48,161 nucleotides of DNA from an uncultured Pelagibacteraceae bacterium (GTDB lineage Bacteria; Pseudomonadota; Alphaproteobacteria; Pelagibacterales; AG-422-B15): positions 1-48,161 of the forward strand of contig CACFYZ010000006.1 of the NCBI GenBank assembly GCA_902570675.1. The letters run 5' to 3'. The first letter of the stretch is position 1. Each line of letters begins with the position of its first letter. The position numbers and the translations under genes are program-made. A model generated the notes under the pieces. It did no database searches. It saw only the letters and a program-made list of their open reading frames with translations, and was not told the DNA's origin. This document shows, piece after piece, positions 28,938-37,692 of the stretch.

Positions 28938-29767
28938 CCTAAATATGGGTTTTTAGAACTTATAAATTTAAAGTTAATTGGAATTCCTTCTAGCTTAAAA
29001 TAATTTCTGAATGAGCTATCAAAATATTTTTTAAATATTAAGGGTGCTCGATTTTTTGAATTAATGAAAACTTTAAAAGAAGGTATCGCTTCATTCAGTT
29101 GAACGATATATTTTGGTCTGATTTCTATTTTTTTTACTTTTGGAAATCGATCTTGTTTAATTAAATGATTAAGGAATTTATTTAGTTTTGATTTTTTTAT
29201 TTTAGTATCTTTGATCTTTGTTTTATTTATTAATTGTTTGAGTAAACTAGTGATTCGTTGATTCCTTTTAGCTGAAATAAACTCGATATTTACCATTCTA
29301 TATTGTCCATAATTATTTTTAAGATATTTGTAGATTTTAGATTGAAATTTATTCTTATCATCTAAAATATCCTGCTTATTAAATAAAAAAAATATTATTT
29401 TTTTTTTATTTATTGCTAAATCAGCAAGTCTAAAATCTTGTTTAGTGAAACTTTCTAATGAGTCTATTAGCAACAATACAGTATCAACTGCGCCGATTAA
29501 CTTAATTGCTTCTCTATTGCGTTGAATTTCATCAATATCATTAATTTTACTTTTTCTTCTGAGTCCTGGTGTATCAACAATTGTAAAAGATTGATTGTTA
29601 TATATAAATTGGTCTTTTATCAGTTGTTTAGTGAGTCCATATTCTTCACCAACAGGTGAAATATTTTTTTTTATTAAACAATTAAATAAAGTTGATTTAC
29701 CTGAATTAGGTTTTCCAATTATACAAATATTTATATTACTTGAGGGTGTAGACATTAGAATTCTCAT
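28934..29767 (-). CDS. der: Der/EngA-type GTPase reduced to one G domain plus KH-like domain
   Basis: Ribosome-assembly GTPase for the 50S subunit. It has a single G domain: G1 GKPNSGKST (18-26), switch Thr46, G3 DTPGL (65-69), G4 NKQD (130-133), G5 SAK (165-167), and a C-terminal KH-like domain (about 190-277) with KLNKFLNHLIK and FRNYFKLEGIPINFKF. The TPGLRRKSK and QDFRLADLAI motifs identify it as the second G domain (GD2) of Der. Der normally has two tandem G domains and 440-490 residues; the first is missing. Upstream is bamB, overlapped by 32 bases (or 20 from Met5), so no hidden GD1 sits there. The yfgM-bamB-der order is conserved, supporting Der over another GTPase. Confidence 0.85.
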   Translation of the reverse strand: MRILMSTPSSNINICIIGKPNSGKSTLFNCLIKKNISPVGEEYGLTKQLIKDQFIYNNQSFTIVDTPGLRRKSKINDIDEIQRNREAIKLIGAVDTVLLLIDSLESFTKQDFRLADLAINKKKIIFFLFNKQDILDDKNKFQSKIYKYLKNNYGQYRMVNIEFISAKRNQRITSLLKQLINKTKIKDTKIKKSKLNKFLNHLIKQDRFPKVKKIEIRPKYIVQLNEAIPSFKVFINSKNRAPLIFKKYFDSSFRNYFKLEGIPINFKFISSKNPYLG

Positions 29768-31034
29768 CAGTGATGAAGACTGTATCGTTAGTAATAATTG
29801 GATCTATTATGATTTTATTTATACCAACATTTTGTTGAGATACAATCTCACCAGTTATTGGTGAAATAATCTTAAGGTCTCCAAAATATGACATTGTGTA
29901 TAGCAAGTTATTAAGTAAATAAGGCCCCAACCACATATTTAAGTCATCAATTTTATTTCCTTTTCTAAATTTACCAAGATTTGAAATCCAATAAATATCA
30001 CCACTTGTTCTGTCTAGACATATTAATCGTCCGTCCTCATCAATAAGGTAAATCTGATTTCCTGAAACTATAGGTGTTCGATAACCTGATATATCAACTG
30101 ACCAATTTCTTTGTCCGTTAATAATGTTTACAGATATTATTTTTCCATGAGAGCTAAGCGAAATAATCTCAGTACCAGCAATAACGGGACTTGCGGCAAT
30201 ATCTTTTAATGCAAAATTACTAATTAGCGAAGCCTTAGAAACATTTTCTGACCATATTGGCCGACCTTGATCATATATAAAAGATATTAAGTCGCCATTA
30301 CTAAATGGTGCAATTATAATATTTTCATATGCAACTGGGGATGCTGTAAAAAGATTTTTTTTACTTTCTTCAATAGTTTGAAATGTCCACTCAATATCAC
30401 CATTTTCAAAATTTAATGAATAAATTCGATTATCAGCAGTAATAAAATAAATATAATCTCTGTAAATCAGTGGAGGAGATAAAATTGGAAAGTCAATGTC
30501 AACTTCCCAATTTATTTCGCCATTATCTGAATTAATTAATTTTACTTGACCATAGGCATCTACAAAAACTATCTTTCCATCAAAATATGCTATTCCACCT
30601 CTAAAAACTTCATATTTATTATCAGATTGACTTTTCAGACTGATTTTAAAAATTGACTCATTATTTTTTGTATTAATGCATTCAAGGTGACCTGTACTAA
30701 TTACATGGCATAGTTGATTATCAAAGTATATTGGTTGGATAATATTTATGGGACCTTTTTTTGAGGAAATAATTTTTTTTTCATTTCTTAATGTTGATAA
30801 GGTAGCAAGATTATTAAGATTGTTCTGAGGATTTTGATAGTGCTGTGACCAATATCCAATTTTTTTTGGTGAGTCTATTGTAATATTTGCCGTATTCAGA
30901 TTTAGTGTTTCAGATATTTCAGCATTATAACTTAAAACTGGAAATCTATCTTCTTTGACTACATTTTCTTTACTGCCTGTACAACTAGTAATAAAAACTA
31001 TGAAAAATAGTATATAAAAATATTTATTTTTCAT
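29736..31034 (-). CDS. bamB: Outer-membrane assembly lipoprotein BamB (PQQ-like beta-propeller)
   Basis: Lipoprotein subunit of the BAM complex that folds outer-membrane barrels. It has a lipoprotein signal peptide ending FITSC (Cys18 lipidated), followed by a beta-propeller with repeated PQQ-type strands such as GEINWEVDI, GDIEWTFQT, GQRNWSVDI and GDIYWISNL. At 432 residues it is typical of alphaproteobacterial members. It is preceded by a yfgM-like gene with no gap and overlaps der at its 3' end, the conserved yfgM-bamB-der cluster. Confidence 0.92.
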   Translation of the reverse strand: MKNKYFYILFFIVFITSCTGSKENVVKEDRFPVLSYNAEISETLNLNTANITIDSPKKIGYWSQHYQNPQNNLNNLATLSTLRNEKKIISSKKGPINIIQPIYFDNQLCHVISTGHLECINTKNNESIFKISLKSQSDNKYEVFRGGIAYFDGKIVFVDAYGQVKLINSDNGEINWEVDIDFPILSPPLIYRDYIYFITADNRIYSLNFENGDIEWTFQTIEESKKNLFTASPVAYENIIIAPFSNGDLISFIYDQGRPIWSENVSKASLISNFALKDIAASPVIAGTEIISLSSHGKIISVNIINGQRNWSVDISGYRTPIVSGNQIYLIDEDGRLICLDRTSGDIYWISNLGKFRKGNKIDDLNMWLGPYLLNNLLYTMSYFGDLKIISPITGEIVSQQNVGINKIIIDPIITNDTVFITDENSNVYTLK

Positions 31035-31667
31035 TTATTTAATTGATTCAAGAAATTTTTCTGATCGTATAACAATATCATTGGGGGCTTCTGGATCATT
31101 GATAATTTCTTGAAAGCTATTCTTTGTTTGCTCAAAATCTCCGGAGAAAAGATAATGTAAAGCAAATAATTCTAAGAATAAATACTTAAAGGCACTATTA
31201 TCAATTTGACTATCAGAAAAATAAACTGATATCTCATCTTTAGTAATTTCATTTAAATTACTCATTAAATAAAAATATCCAGCTGCATCATTTAAAATTT
31301 TGTTAATTTCTCTATCCCTCATTAATTCAATAAGAATTGCTTGTGACTGCTCTTTTTTTCCTTGACTCATTAGGGCGTTTGCCATCTTTAGACGTATTAA
31401 ACCTCTCATAAAAATATTACTGCTATTTTCAATATTAGACAGAGAAGAGACTATTTCATTTTCTGAGGGTAAGTTTGACGCAATAAGATAATTTTCAACT
31501 TGTTTTTGGTTATTTGAAATATTGAGAGATTTATTGATTTGATAGCCTATTACTGAACTAATAATTAACAAAATAAATACGATTATGTAAATACCATATT
31601 TTTTCCATAAACTTAAAATTCTGTCTTTTCGCAAATCTTCATCGATTTGTCTTAATACATCTGACAT
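31035..31667 (-). CDS. YfgM-like membrane-anchored TPR protein
   Basis: Protein of 210 residues with an N-terminal cytoplasmic stretch (DVLRQIDEDLRKDRILSLWKKYG), one transmembrane helix (about 24-44) and a periplasmic alpha-helical, TPR_21-like domain. This is the layout of YfgM, an ancillary factor of the Sec translocon and periplasmic chaperone network in E. coli. It is upstream of bamB with zero spacing and overlaps panB by one base. Family assignment is by layout and context, as the helical domain is divergent. Confidence 0.8.
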   Translation of the reverse strand: MSDVLRQIDEDLRKDRILSLWKKYGIYIIVFILLIISSVIGYQINKSLNISNNQKQVENYLIASNLPSENEIVSSLSNIENSSNIFMRGLIRLKMANALMSQGKKEQSQAILIELMRDREINKILNDAAGYFYLMSNLNEITKDEISVYFSDSQIDNSAFKYLFLELFALHYLFSGDFEQTKNSFQEIINDPEAPNDIVIRSEKFLESIK

Positions 31668-32494
31668 TATTCATTGCCTTTATTTTTTATAATCTGTACA
31701 TTCATTTCATATGTATGTTCTGAACCTGGAAAGACTCTATTTCTTACATCTAAAGCATATTGACTTACAGAATTCTTAATAAGTTTATCTAAATTTATAT
31801 ATTTTTTGACAAATTTTGGGGCCACATTGGTGAGGCCTAGCATATCCTCTGTAACCAAGATTTGGCCATCACATTTTGGTGAAGCGCCTATACCAATTGT
31901 AGGTATTTTTAAAATGGAAGTTATTTCTGCTGCCAATGGCTCAGCCATGCCCTCTAATACAACTGAGAAAGCACCACCCTCTTCAACTGCCAGTGCATCG
32001 TCAATATACTTTTGCCAGTCAAATTTATTTTTACCTTTCACTTTATAACCACCATCTAACAAAACACTTTGTGGCTGCAGTCCAATATGGCCCATCACTG
32101 GGATAGATCGGCTTGTAAGATACTTAATGGTATTGAACATATTTTGACCACCCTCAAGTTTTACGCCATTGCAATTTGTTTCTTTCATGACCCTAGCAGC
32201 GTTCATAAAAGCCTTATCAACAGATTCTTCATAAGATCCAAATGGAAGGTCAACGATTACACATGACTTTTTTGAGGCCTTTACAACTGACTTTGAATGT
32301 TCAATCATTTGATCAATTGTGACAGGAAGTGTATTTTCATAATCATAAAGAACCATACCAAGAGAGTCTCCCACGAGTAGTAAGTCTCCAGCATCATCAA
32401 TTGCACGTGCAATAGGAGCAGTGTAAGCTGTTAAGCAAACAATAGGCATCCTGCCTTTAAGGTTTTTTATATCAGCTGAGGATTTTCGTCTCAT
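31667..32494 (-). CDS. panB: 3-methyl-2-oxobutanoate hydroxymethyltransferase
   Basis: Transfers a hydroxymethyl group from 5,10-methylene-THF to alpha-ketoisovalerate, giving ketopantoate for pantothenate and CoA. Signature blocks: VCLTAYTAPIARAID, LLVGDSLGMVLYDYENTLPVT (start), GVKLEGG, MGHIGLQPQ, ALAVEEGGAFSVVLEGM and IGIGASPKCDGQILVTEDMLGL's first part. At 275 residues it is typical. It leads the minus-strand panB-yfgM-bamB-der run. The next pantothenate gene, panC, is not adjacent. Confidence 0.97.
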   Translation of the reverse strand: MRRKSSADIKNLKGRMPIVCLTAYTAPIARAIDDAGDLLLVGDSLGMVLYDYENTLPVTIDQMIEHSKSVVKASKKSCVIVDLPFGSYEESVDKAFMNAARVMKETNCNGVKLEGGQNMFNTIKYLTSRSIPVMGHIGLQPQSVLLDGGYKVKGKNKFDWQKYIDDALAVEEGGAFSVVLEGMAEPLAAEITSILKIPTIGIGASPKCDGQILVTEDMLGLTNVAPKFVKKYINLDKLIKNSVSQYALDVRNRVFPGSEHTYEMNVQIIKNKGNE

Positions 32495-32552
32495 AAAACC
32501 GGTTTATACTTGATAAAAATTAAAATTTCTAGAAAAAGCTAAGATACTGATT

Positions 32553-33077
32553 TTATTCTTTTAAATCCCTATCAATTAACACTGCAATTAGTGTTGCGGG
32601 CTTTTTACCGTTATTGATCCAAGCGTGATTAGTGCCTCTTTGAACCACAACATCAAAAGGCTTTAATTTTACTTCTTCTTCATCTAAAACCAATGTTACA
32701 TTACCTTCAAGCAGAATAATGTAATCGATTGTTTTTGTTTTATGCATTGCTGGATGTCTTGTGATATCAACCCTATGATGTGCTGCCCCAATTCGTGAAA
32801 AAACTTCCTCAGCCATCTTATTAAGTATTTCAACTGAAACACCTTGTGGTGTTGGCATTATTCTAAAATATCGAAACTTAGAACCGCCAACAGGTGGCGA
32901 TAATATGATATCGCTATCCGCATTATCAAAGTCACTAAGAGTGTCTACTGCTATGCCTGTCTCATTCCAAATTTCATATAAACCTCCAATTTCTTCTCCA
33001 ATCGAGCGTGCTGGAGGTCCGTCAATTTTAATTATGGATTTTCCGTTCGTGTTATGTCCTGTAACAATTCTTCTCAT
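32553..33077 (-). CDS. Cupin domain-containing protein
   Basis: Protein of 174 residues with a C-terminal cupin_2 barrel: motif 1 region RHPAMHKTKTIDYIILLEGNVTLVLDEEEV's first part, and motif 2 region FDVVVQRGTNHAWIN. His residues at the start of motif 1 and in motif 2 could bind a metal. The N-terminal half (about 1-95) contains GGLYEIWNETG and GSKFRYFRIMP, as seen in uncharacterised cupins of Alphaproteobacteria. No substrate can be inferred. It follows a membrane-anchored protein gene by 16 bases, a probable two-gene operon. Confidence 0.82.
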   Translation of the reverse strand: MRRIVTGHNTNGKSIIKIDGPPARSIGEEIGGLYEIWNETGIAVDTLSDFDNADSDIILSPPVGGSKFRYFRIMPTPQGVSVEILNKMAEEVFSRIGAAHHRVDITRHPAMHKTKTIDYIILLEGNVTLVLDEEEVKLKPFDVVVQRGTNHAWINNGKKPATLIAVLIDRDLKE

Positions 33078-33093
33078 TAATAACTTCCTTTAT

Positions 33094-33612
33094 TTAATCC
33101 CTTCTAACATTTGGAATTAGTTCCTCTTGATAACCTTCTTTAAAGGTTGCTCGATCACCATAAATTTCATTTTCAAACCATTCGACAAATTCTATTGATT
33201 TAATTCCTCTCCAATATCTCCAAGTCGATTGTGCAATAGGCGCTTTCATTGTTCCCAGTTTCAACATATGCATTCTCATTTTTAAGTGTGATTCATCAAC
33301 AAATCCTTTTTCCACTTTTTCGTATGTATCAAAAATATCTACTAATAAGGCATTTACATATACTGCGACTCTCCATTTATCTGCATCGTCTAATTCACCC
33401 GCTGCCCAATCTTTCGATAAGAAATCACTAAACTCTTTATCTTTTGAGGTATTAAAATACCTTTCATACATCCTATGTGTTAATGAATGTCCAAACTGAG
33501 CTTTGGTAATTTCATTTTGTAAATGAATCTGAATTCCAAGGTATATTACAGATACAACCACACCAAATGCCGCAACCATTTGAACTATAAGTATGGCTAT
33601 GTCTGAATTCAT
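33094..33612 (-). CDS. Uncharacterised protein with one N-terminal membrane helix
   Basis: 172 residues. One hydrophobic helix at about 5-28 (IAILIVQMVAAFGVVVSVIYLG) is followed by a soluble helical region, charged and rich in aromatic residues, with WAAGELDDADKWRVAVYVNALL and STWRYWRGIKSIEFVEWFE. The pattern recalls uncharacterised 'DUF' proteins of marine bacteria, but I do not recognise a named family. It has uneven spacing to neighbours (171 bases to photolyase, 16 to the cupin), fitting an accessory two-gene unit. Confidence 0.7.
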   Translation of the reverse strand: MNSDIAILIVQMVAAFGVVVSVIYLGIQIHLQNEITKAQFGHSLTHRMYERYFNTSKDKEFSDFLSKDWAAGELDDADKWRVAVYVNALLVDIFDTYEKVEKGFVDESHLKMRMHMLKLGTMKAPIAQSTWRYWRGIKSIEFVEWFENEIYGDRATFKEGYQEELIPNVRRD

Positions 33613-33719
33613 AATGCTTAACTATACATCATTGTGTAGTTGAGGCAAAAACTTTGCTAATTAAGGCATCTCTTCTACGAAATTAACTAATAAATTGTAA
33701 GCTAGAAAGTGTTTCTTAC

Positions 33720-33761
33720 ATGAGTTCAAAATCTGTGAGAAAAATCATTTTCTCAACTCAT
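33720..33761. repeat. Nested inverted repeat between photolyase and membrane-protein gene
   Basis: Inner perfect stem TGAGAAAA (33736-33743) with TTTTCTCA (33748-33755), loop of 4; outer arms ATGAGTT (33720-33726) and AACTCAT (33755-33761) share one base with the inner arm, so both stems cannot be fully formed. It lies 23 bases past the phrB stop, the right place for a terminator on the minus strand, but the T-tract after the stem is weak. The rest of the 171-base spacer holds nothing I can identify. Confidence 0.4.
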
Positions 33762-33783
33762 AGAAGAAATAAAAACTAGTTAT

Positions 33784-35211
33784 TTATGCTTTGGTCGATG
33801 CAAAGGCCTCGAGTGCCTTTTGTCGTGAAGTGCCTATTTCCACTATTGGTAAGGGATAATTATCTCCTAATCTAACGTTTGCTGACTCTAAAATTTCTTT
33901 AGGAGCTTCCCATGGGTTATATAAATATTTATTAGGCATATCTTTTAACTCCGGAATATATTTCTTTGTGTATTTTCCGTCTGGATCAAATTTTTGTCCC
34001 TGCATCACGGGATTAAATATTCTGAAGTAGGGTGCTGCGTCAGCACCAGAACCTGCAATCCATTGCCATCCTGCACTATTGTTAGCTAAGTCTGCATCAA
34101 CTAAACAATCCCAAAACCACCTTTCGCCATGATGCCAATGAAGTAGAAGATTTTTAACTAAAAATGAACCAACGACCATTCTTAGCCTATTGTGCATATA
34201 GCCAGTTTGGTACAGCTCTCTCATCCCGGCATCAACAATTGGATATCCAGTTAAGCCCTTTTGCCATTTTTTTAAATTATTTTTATCATTATCCCATGGG
34301 AATTTATCGAATTTTTTCTGTAGATTCTCCTTTGGTAAAGTTGGAAAATGATAGAGTAAGTTAAACGAAAATTCTCTCCAACCTAACTCACTTAAAAAAT
34401 GATCCAGGTCTCTTTTAATTTCTTTTTTTCCTTCTTGTGTTTTGGATCTATACCAAACTTGATTTGGAGATACTTCTCCGAAATGCAGATGAGGAGATAA
34501 TTGAGAAACATTATTGCCCGATGGAAAATTTCGACCGTCTTTATAGTTTGTTAATCCGTTCTTAATAAAAATATCAATTTTTTTTTGGGCGCCCATTTCA
34601 CCTGGAGTCCATAAGTTATTCATTTTAAGATACCAATTTTCATTTGGAATTAATCTAAGATCATTAATATCTAATCCGTCTTTATGCACAATCAGGTTAT
34701 TTATTTTTGGTTTTTGTATAGGGACCCTTGGCATTTCAGAATTAAGACATCCTTTTCTGTAGTAAGGTGTGAATACTTTGTATGGAGTCCCATCATTTTT
34801 TTTAATATTCCATGGCTCCCAAAGCAATGAAGCGTTTGAAGTCTCTACAATTAAACCTTTATCTTGAAAATATTTTTTAATGTTCTTATCCCTTTTTATT
34901 CTCCACGGTTCATAACATCTATTCCAATATATTCCTTTGATATTATTGCCCTGAGACAATTGATCTAATATTTTTTTGGGATCGCCTCTAAAAAAACTTA
35001 AGTTATCATTAAGTGACTTTTTTAAACTTAGCAAAGAATGATGTAGCCACCACTTGCTTGCTGATCCATTAATATAATCTTTTGAGTTTTCATCATCAAA
35101 GATAAAAATTGGCATCGTCCTGCCATTAGCTATACATTTCACTAATCCCGGATTATCTGAGAGTCTTAAATCCTGCCTAAACCAAAAAATATTAATCTTA
35201 ATATCATTCAT
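33784..35211 (-). CDS. phrB: Deoxyribodipyrimidine photo-lyase (class I cryptochrome/photolyase)
   Basis: Light-driven repair of cyclobutane pyrimidine dimers. Layout: N-terminal antenna-binding alpha/beta domain (INIFWFRQDLRLSDNPGL, about 1-130), linker, and C-terminal helical FAD domain with SQLSPHLHFGEVSPNQVW, LGWREFSFNLLYHFP, MRELYQTGYMHNRLRM and NNSAGWQWIAGSGADAAPYF, which contains FAD and electron-transfer Trp positions. At 475 residues it is of normal length. The neighbours differ from core operons and there are long spacers on both sides (171 and 186 bases), so it is probably a separate transcription unit suited to sunlit water. Confidence 0.95.
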   Translation of the reverse strand: MNDIKINIFWFRQDLRLSDNPGLVKCIANGRTMPIFIFDDENSKDYINGSASKWWLHHSLLSLKKSLNDNLSFFRGDPKKILDQLSQGNNIKGIYWNRCYEPWRIKRDKNIKKYFQDKGLIVETSNASLLWEPWNIKKNDGTPYKVFTPYYRKGCLNSEMPRVPIQKPKINNLIVHKDGLDINDLRLIPNENWYLKMNNLWTPGEMGAQKKIDIFIKNGLTNYKDGRNFPSGNNVSQLSPHLHFGEVSPNQVWYRSKTQEGKKEIKRDLDHFLSELGWREFSFNLLYHFPTLPKENLQKKFDKFPWDNDKNNLKKWQKGLTGYPIVDAGMRELYQTGYMHNRLRMVVGSFLVKNLLLHWHHGERWFWDCLVDADLANNSAGWQWIAGSGADAAPYFRIFNPVMQGQKFDPDGKYTKKYIPELKDMPNKYLYNPWEAPKEILESANVRLGDNYPLPIVEIGTSRQKALEAFASTKA

Positions 35212-35397
35212 GATATGTATATATAATTTAAAAATAAATACTTTCCATTAATTTGATGGAACAAGTATCTAATTTTTTGGGTTTGAAATTACCAGATATT
35301 TCAGGAATTCTTTGAATGAATTCATTTACACCTACCATTTTATTATTCGCTTAATAAAGCATGCCTTCTTTTCGCTTTTCAGTTAAGGGTAGGTTTT

Positions 35398-35703
35398 TTA
35401 TGAAATTATTTTATTCTTTTCATTATCAACAATGACAGGGCTTTCATAGTATTCAATTTCTGGTTTAGAGAATCTTTCTGTTATCCACTTTATTCTATCT
35501 TCATTAAACCATCTTTTAGCATTTTCTATTGTTGAAAAAGTATAGACTCCACCAGCAAAACCATTTTCAGTATCCGCTATGTAATTTTTTCTTAATAGAC
35601 CTTCTACATCTACATATAATACTGAAGTTTCAATAAATTTTTCTTTGAGGATTTTTAAATTAAGTTCGTCAGATATTTTAAATTTAACTATCACTGTAAT
35701 CAT
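35398..35703 (-). CDS. YdhR-like putative monooxygenase family protein
   Basis: Small (101-residue) ferredoxin-like alpha/beta barrel protein. The segment NGFAGGVYTFSTIENAKRWF resembles the core of YdhR-family proteins (E. coli YdhR: EAGGIYLF... A..YL), as does the following KPEIEYYESPVI. Start chosen at ATG 35703, which has a good Shine-Dalgarno GGAG seven bases upstream; the TTG at 35715 would lie before that site. YdhR-like proteins are often annotated as monooxygenases without demonstrated substrates. Function here is unknown. Confidence 0.72.
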   Translation of the reverse strand: MITVIVKFKISDELNLKILKEKFIETSVLYVDVEGLLRKNYIADTENGFAGGVYTFSTIENAKRWFNEDRIKWITERFSKPEIEYYESPVIVDNEKNKIIS

Positions 35704-35757
35704 TGCTTTCTCCAAATATTTAAAAAATTAAATATTCCATATTAATATGCAATTTTA

Positions 35758-37296
35758 TTATTCCCACTCAATTGTTCCTGGTGGTTTTGAGGTTGTATCG
35801 TATACTACTCGATTAATACCCTTCACTTCATTGATTATTCTAGTTGAGACTTTACTTAAAAAATCAGCTTTAAAGGGATAAAAATCCGCTGTCATACCAT
35901 CAACAGAAGTGACTGCCCTTAATCCACATACTTGTTCATAAGATCTGTGATCACCCATTACCCCAACAGTTTTCACAGGCATTAATACTGCAAAAGCCTG
36001 CCAGATTTCATCATATAAGCCAGCACTTCTAATTTCTTCAATATATATGTTGTCCGCTTGCTGCAGTATCTTTACTCTATCTGCAGAGACCTCGCCAAGT
36101 ATCCTTATGCCTAAACCCGGTCCTGGAAATGGATGACGACCAATAAATTTAATAGGCAATTTCATCTCAATGCCTAGACTCCTTACTTCATCTTTAAATA
36201 GCTCACGTAGTGGCTCAACTAATTTGAGTTTCATTTTTTTTGGTAAACCACCAACATTATGGTGAGATTTAATTATTGATGTTGGCCCACCATGAAAACT
36301 CTGACTCTCTATTACATCTGGATAAATCGTCCCCTGAGCTAAATATTTGGCACGTTTAATTTTTTTTGCCTCTTGATTGAAAATTTTAATAAATAAGTTG
36401 CCAATAATTTTTCTCTTTTTTTCTGGATCTGAAATTCCCCTTAATGCATCAATAAAAGTTCGTTTTGAATATTTTATAATTAAACGTGATTTAAAATATT
36501 TTTTAAATAATTTTACTACTTCTACTGTTTCATTGTGTCTCATTAAGCCAGTATCAACATAAATACACGTTAACTGATTATTAATAGCCTTTGATATTAT
36601 TGCAGCAGTTACAGTGCTGTCCACGCCACCTGATAACCCACAAATTACTTTATCTTTTTTAACTCTGTTTTTAATTTCTTTTATTTGGTTTCTTAAATGA
36701 TTTTTCATGCTCCAGTTTTTTTTAGCTTTACAAATTTTAAATATAAAATTTTCAATTATCTTATGTCCATTTAGTGTATGAACTACCTCAGGATGAAATT
36801 GGAGTCCGTAAAATAATTTTTTTTTATTTTCTACTGCAGCAAACTTAGTATTAGAACTAGAGGCAATACTAGTAAAACCTTTAGGTAAATTTATGACTTT
36901 GTCACCATGACTCATCCACACATGGCTTGAAGTTTTTCCTTTATTGAATCCTGTAAAAAGTATGCTTCTTTTAGACGGTTTAATTAAAGTTTTTCCAAAC
37001 TCTCTTTTTTTAGACAATTGAACTTTTCCACCTAACTGATGACATATAAGTTGCATCCCATAACAAATACCTAAAATAGGTATATTTAGGTTAAAGGCTT
37101 TTTTGTCAATTTTAGGTGTGTTAGCTTTATGGACACTTGCTGGACCTCCAGAGAATATAATCCCAGAACAACCAGTTTTTTTAATATTTATAAGTAAGGA
37201 ATTATTGGAAATAATTTCACAGTATACTCCTGCTTCTCGAACTCGCCGAGCAATGAGCTGTGTTACTTGTGATCCAAAATCAACAATATAAATCAT
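35758..37296 (-). CDS. guaA: GMP synthase (glutamine-hydrolysing)
   Basis: Converts XMP to GMP with glutamine and ATP. The class I amidotransferase domain has Cys78 (GICYGMQ), His168 and Glu170 (LQFHPEV); the ATP-pyrophosphatase domain has the PP-loop SGGVDS (222-227); the C-terminal dimerisation domain ends with the family signature KPPGTIEWE. At 512 residues it is typical. Its ATG follows the stop of the TPR gene directly (TAAATG), so it is the last gene of a guaB-TPR-guaA unit. Confidence 0.98.
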   Translation of the reverse strand: MIYIVDFGSQVTQLIARRVREAGVYCEIISNNSLLINIKKTGCSGIIFSGGPASVHKANTPKIDKKAFNLNIPILGICYGMQLICHQLGGKVQLSKKREFGKTLIKPSKRSILFTGFNKGKTSSHVWMSHGDKVINLPKGFTSIASSSNTKFAAVENKKKLFYGLQFHPEVVHTLNGHKIIENFIFKICKAKKNWSMKNHLRNQIKEIKNRVKKDKVICGLSGGVDSTVTAAIISKAINNQLTCIYVDTGLMRHNETVEVVKLFKKYFKSRLIIKYSKRTFIDALRGISDPEKKRKIIGNLFIKIFNQEAKKIKRAKYLAQGTIYPDVIESQSFHGGPTSIIKSHHNVGGLPKKMKLKLVEPLRELFKDEVRSLGIEMKLPIKFIGRHPFPGPGLGIRILGEVSADRVKILQQADNIYIEEIRSAGLYDEIWQAFAVLMPVKTVGVMGDHRSYEQVCGLRAVTSVDGMTADFYPFKADFLSKVSTRIINEVKGINRVVYDTTSKPPGTIEWE

Positions 37297-37692
37297 TTAG
37301 TTGGCTAATGCCTTAAGGTTATTAAGGGCGTCACATTCAACGCTACACAGAATTTCAAGATTTGAAATATATTCTACATACTCATCCATTAAACCTAAAT
37401 TATATGAAATTTTTCCTAACAAAAAATTCAATTCGGTATTGTGGGGAACTAATGTAAATGCAATATCGTAATATTTAATTGCAGTTAATTCGTTGTCTAG
37501 ATTTTCATGCGACTTTCCCAACAAAATATATGAGTCTGATGATTTTGGGTTAAAGACAATCTCTTTTTCCAAATACTTAATTGCATTTAAGTAATTTTTA
37601 TTTTCATAATTAGTTACTGCTTCATTAAAATAATTTGCAGAATAAGCATTGGTTGCAAAGAGTAAAAGTTGTGCAACTAAAATTAATTTCAT
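37297..37692 (-). CDS. Secreted TPR-repeat protein between guaB and guaA
   Basis: 131 residues. An N-terminal signal peptide ([18 protein letters not shown], cleavage near A20) precedes three TPR-like helix pairs: YFNEAVTNYENKNYLNAIKYL, SDSYILLGKSHENLDNELTAIKY and ELNFLLGKISYNLGLMDEY. Cys114 and Cys118 near the end could form a disulfide in the periplasm. The start overlaps the guaB stop by four bases (ATGA), and its stop abuts the guaA start, so all three are translationally coupled. Why a periplasmic scaffold protein is in this operon is unclear; partner unknown. Confidence 0.85.
   Translation of the reverse strand: MKLILVAQLLLFATNAYSANYFNEAVTNYENKNYLNAIKYLEKEIVFNPKSSDSYILLGKSHENLDNELTAIKYYDIAFTLVPHNTELNFLLGKISYNLGLMDEYVEYISNLEILCSVECDALNNLKALAN

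Noticed and set aside
33613-33783. Strong intrinsic terminator for phrB
   Set aside because: An inverted repeat exists, but the stem is AT-rich, the arms compete and the following T-tract is weak.
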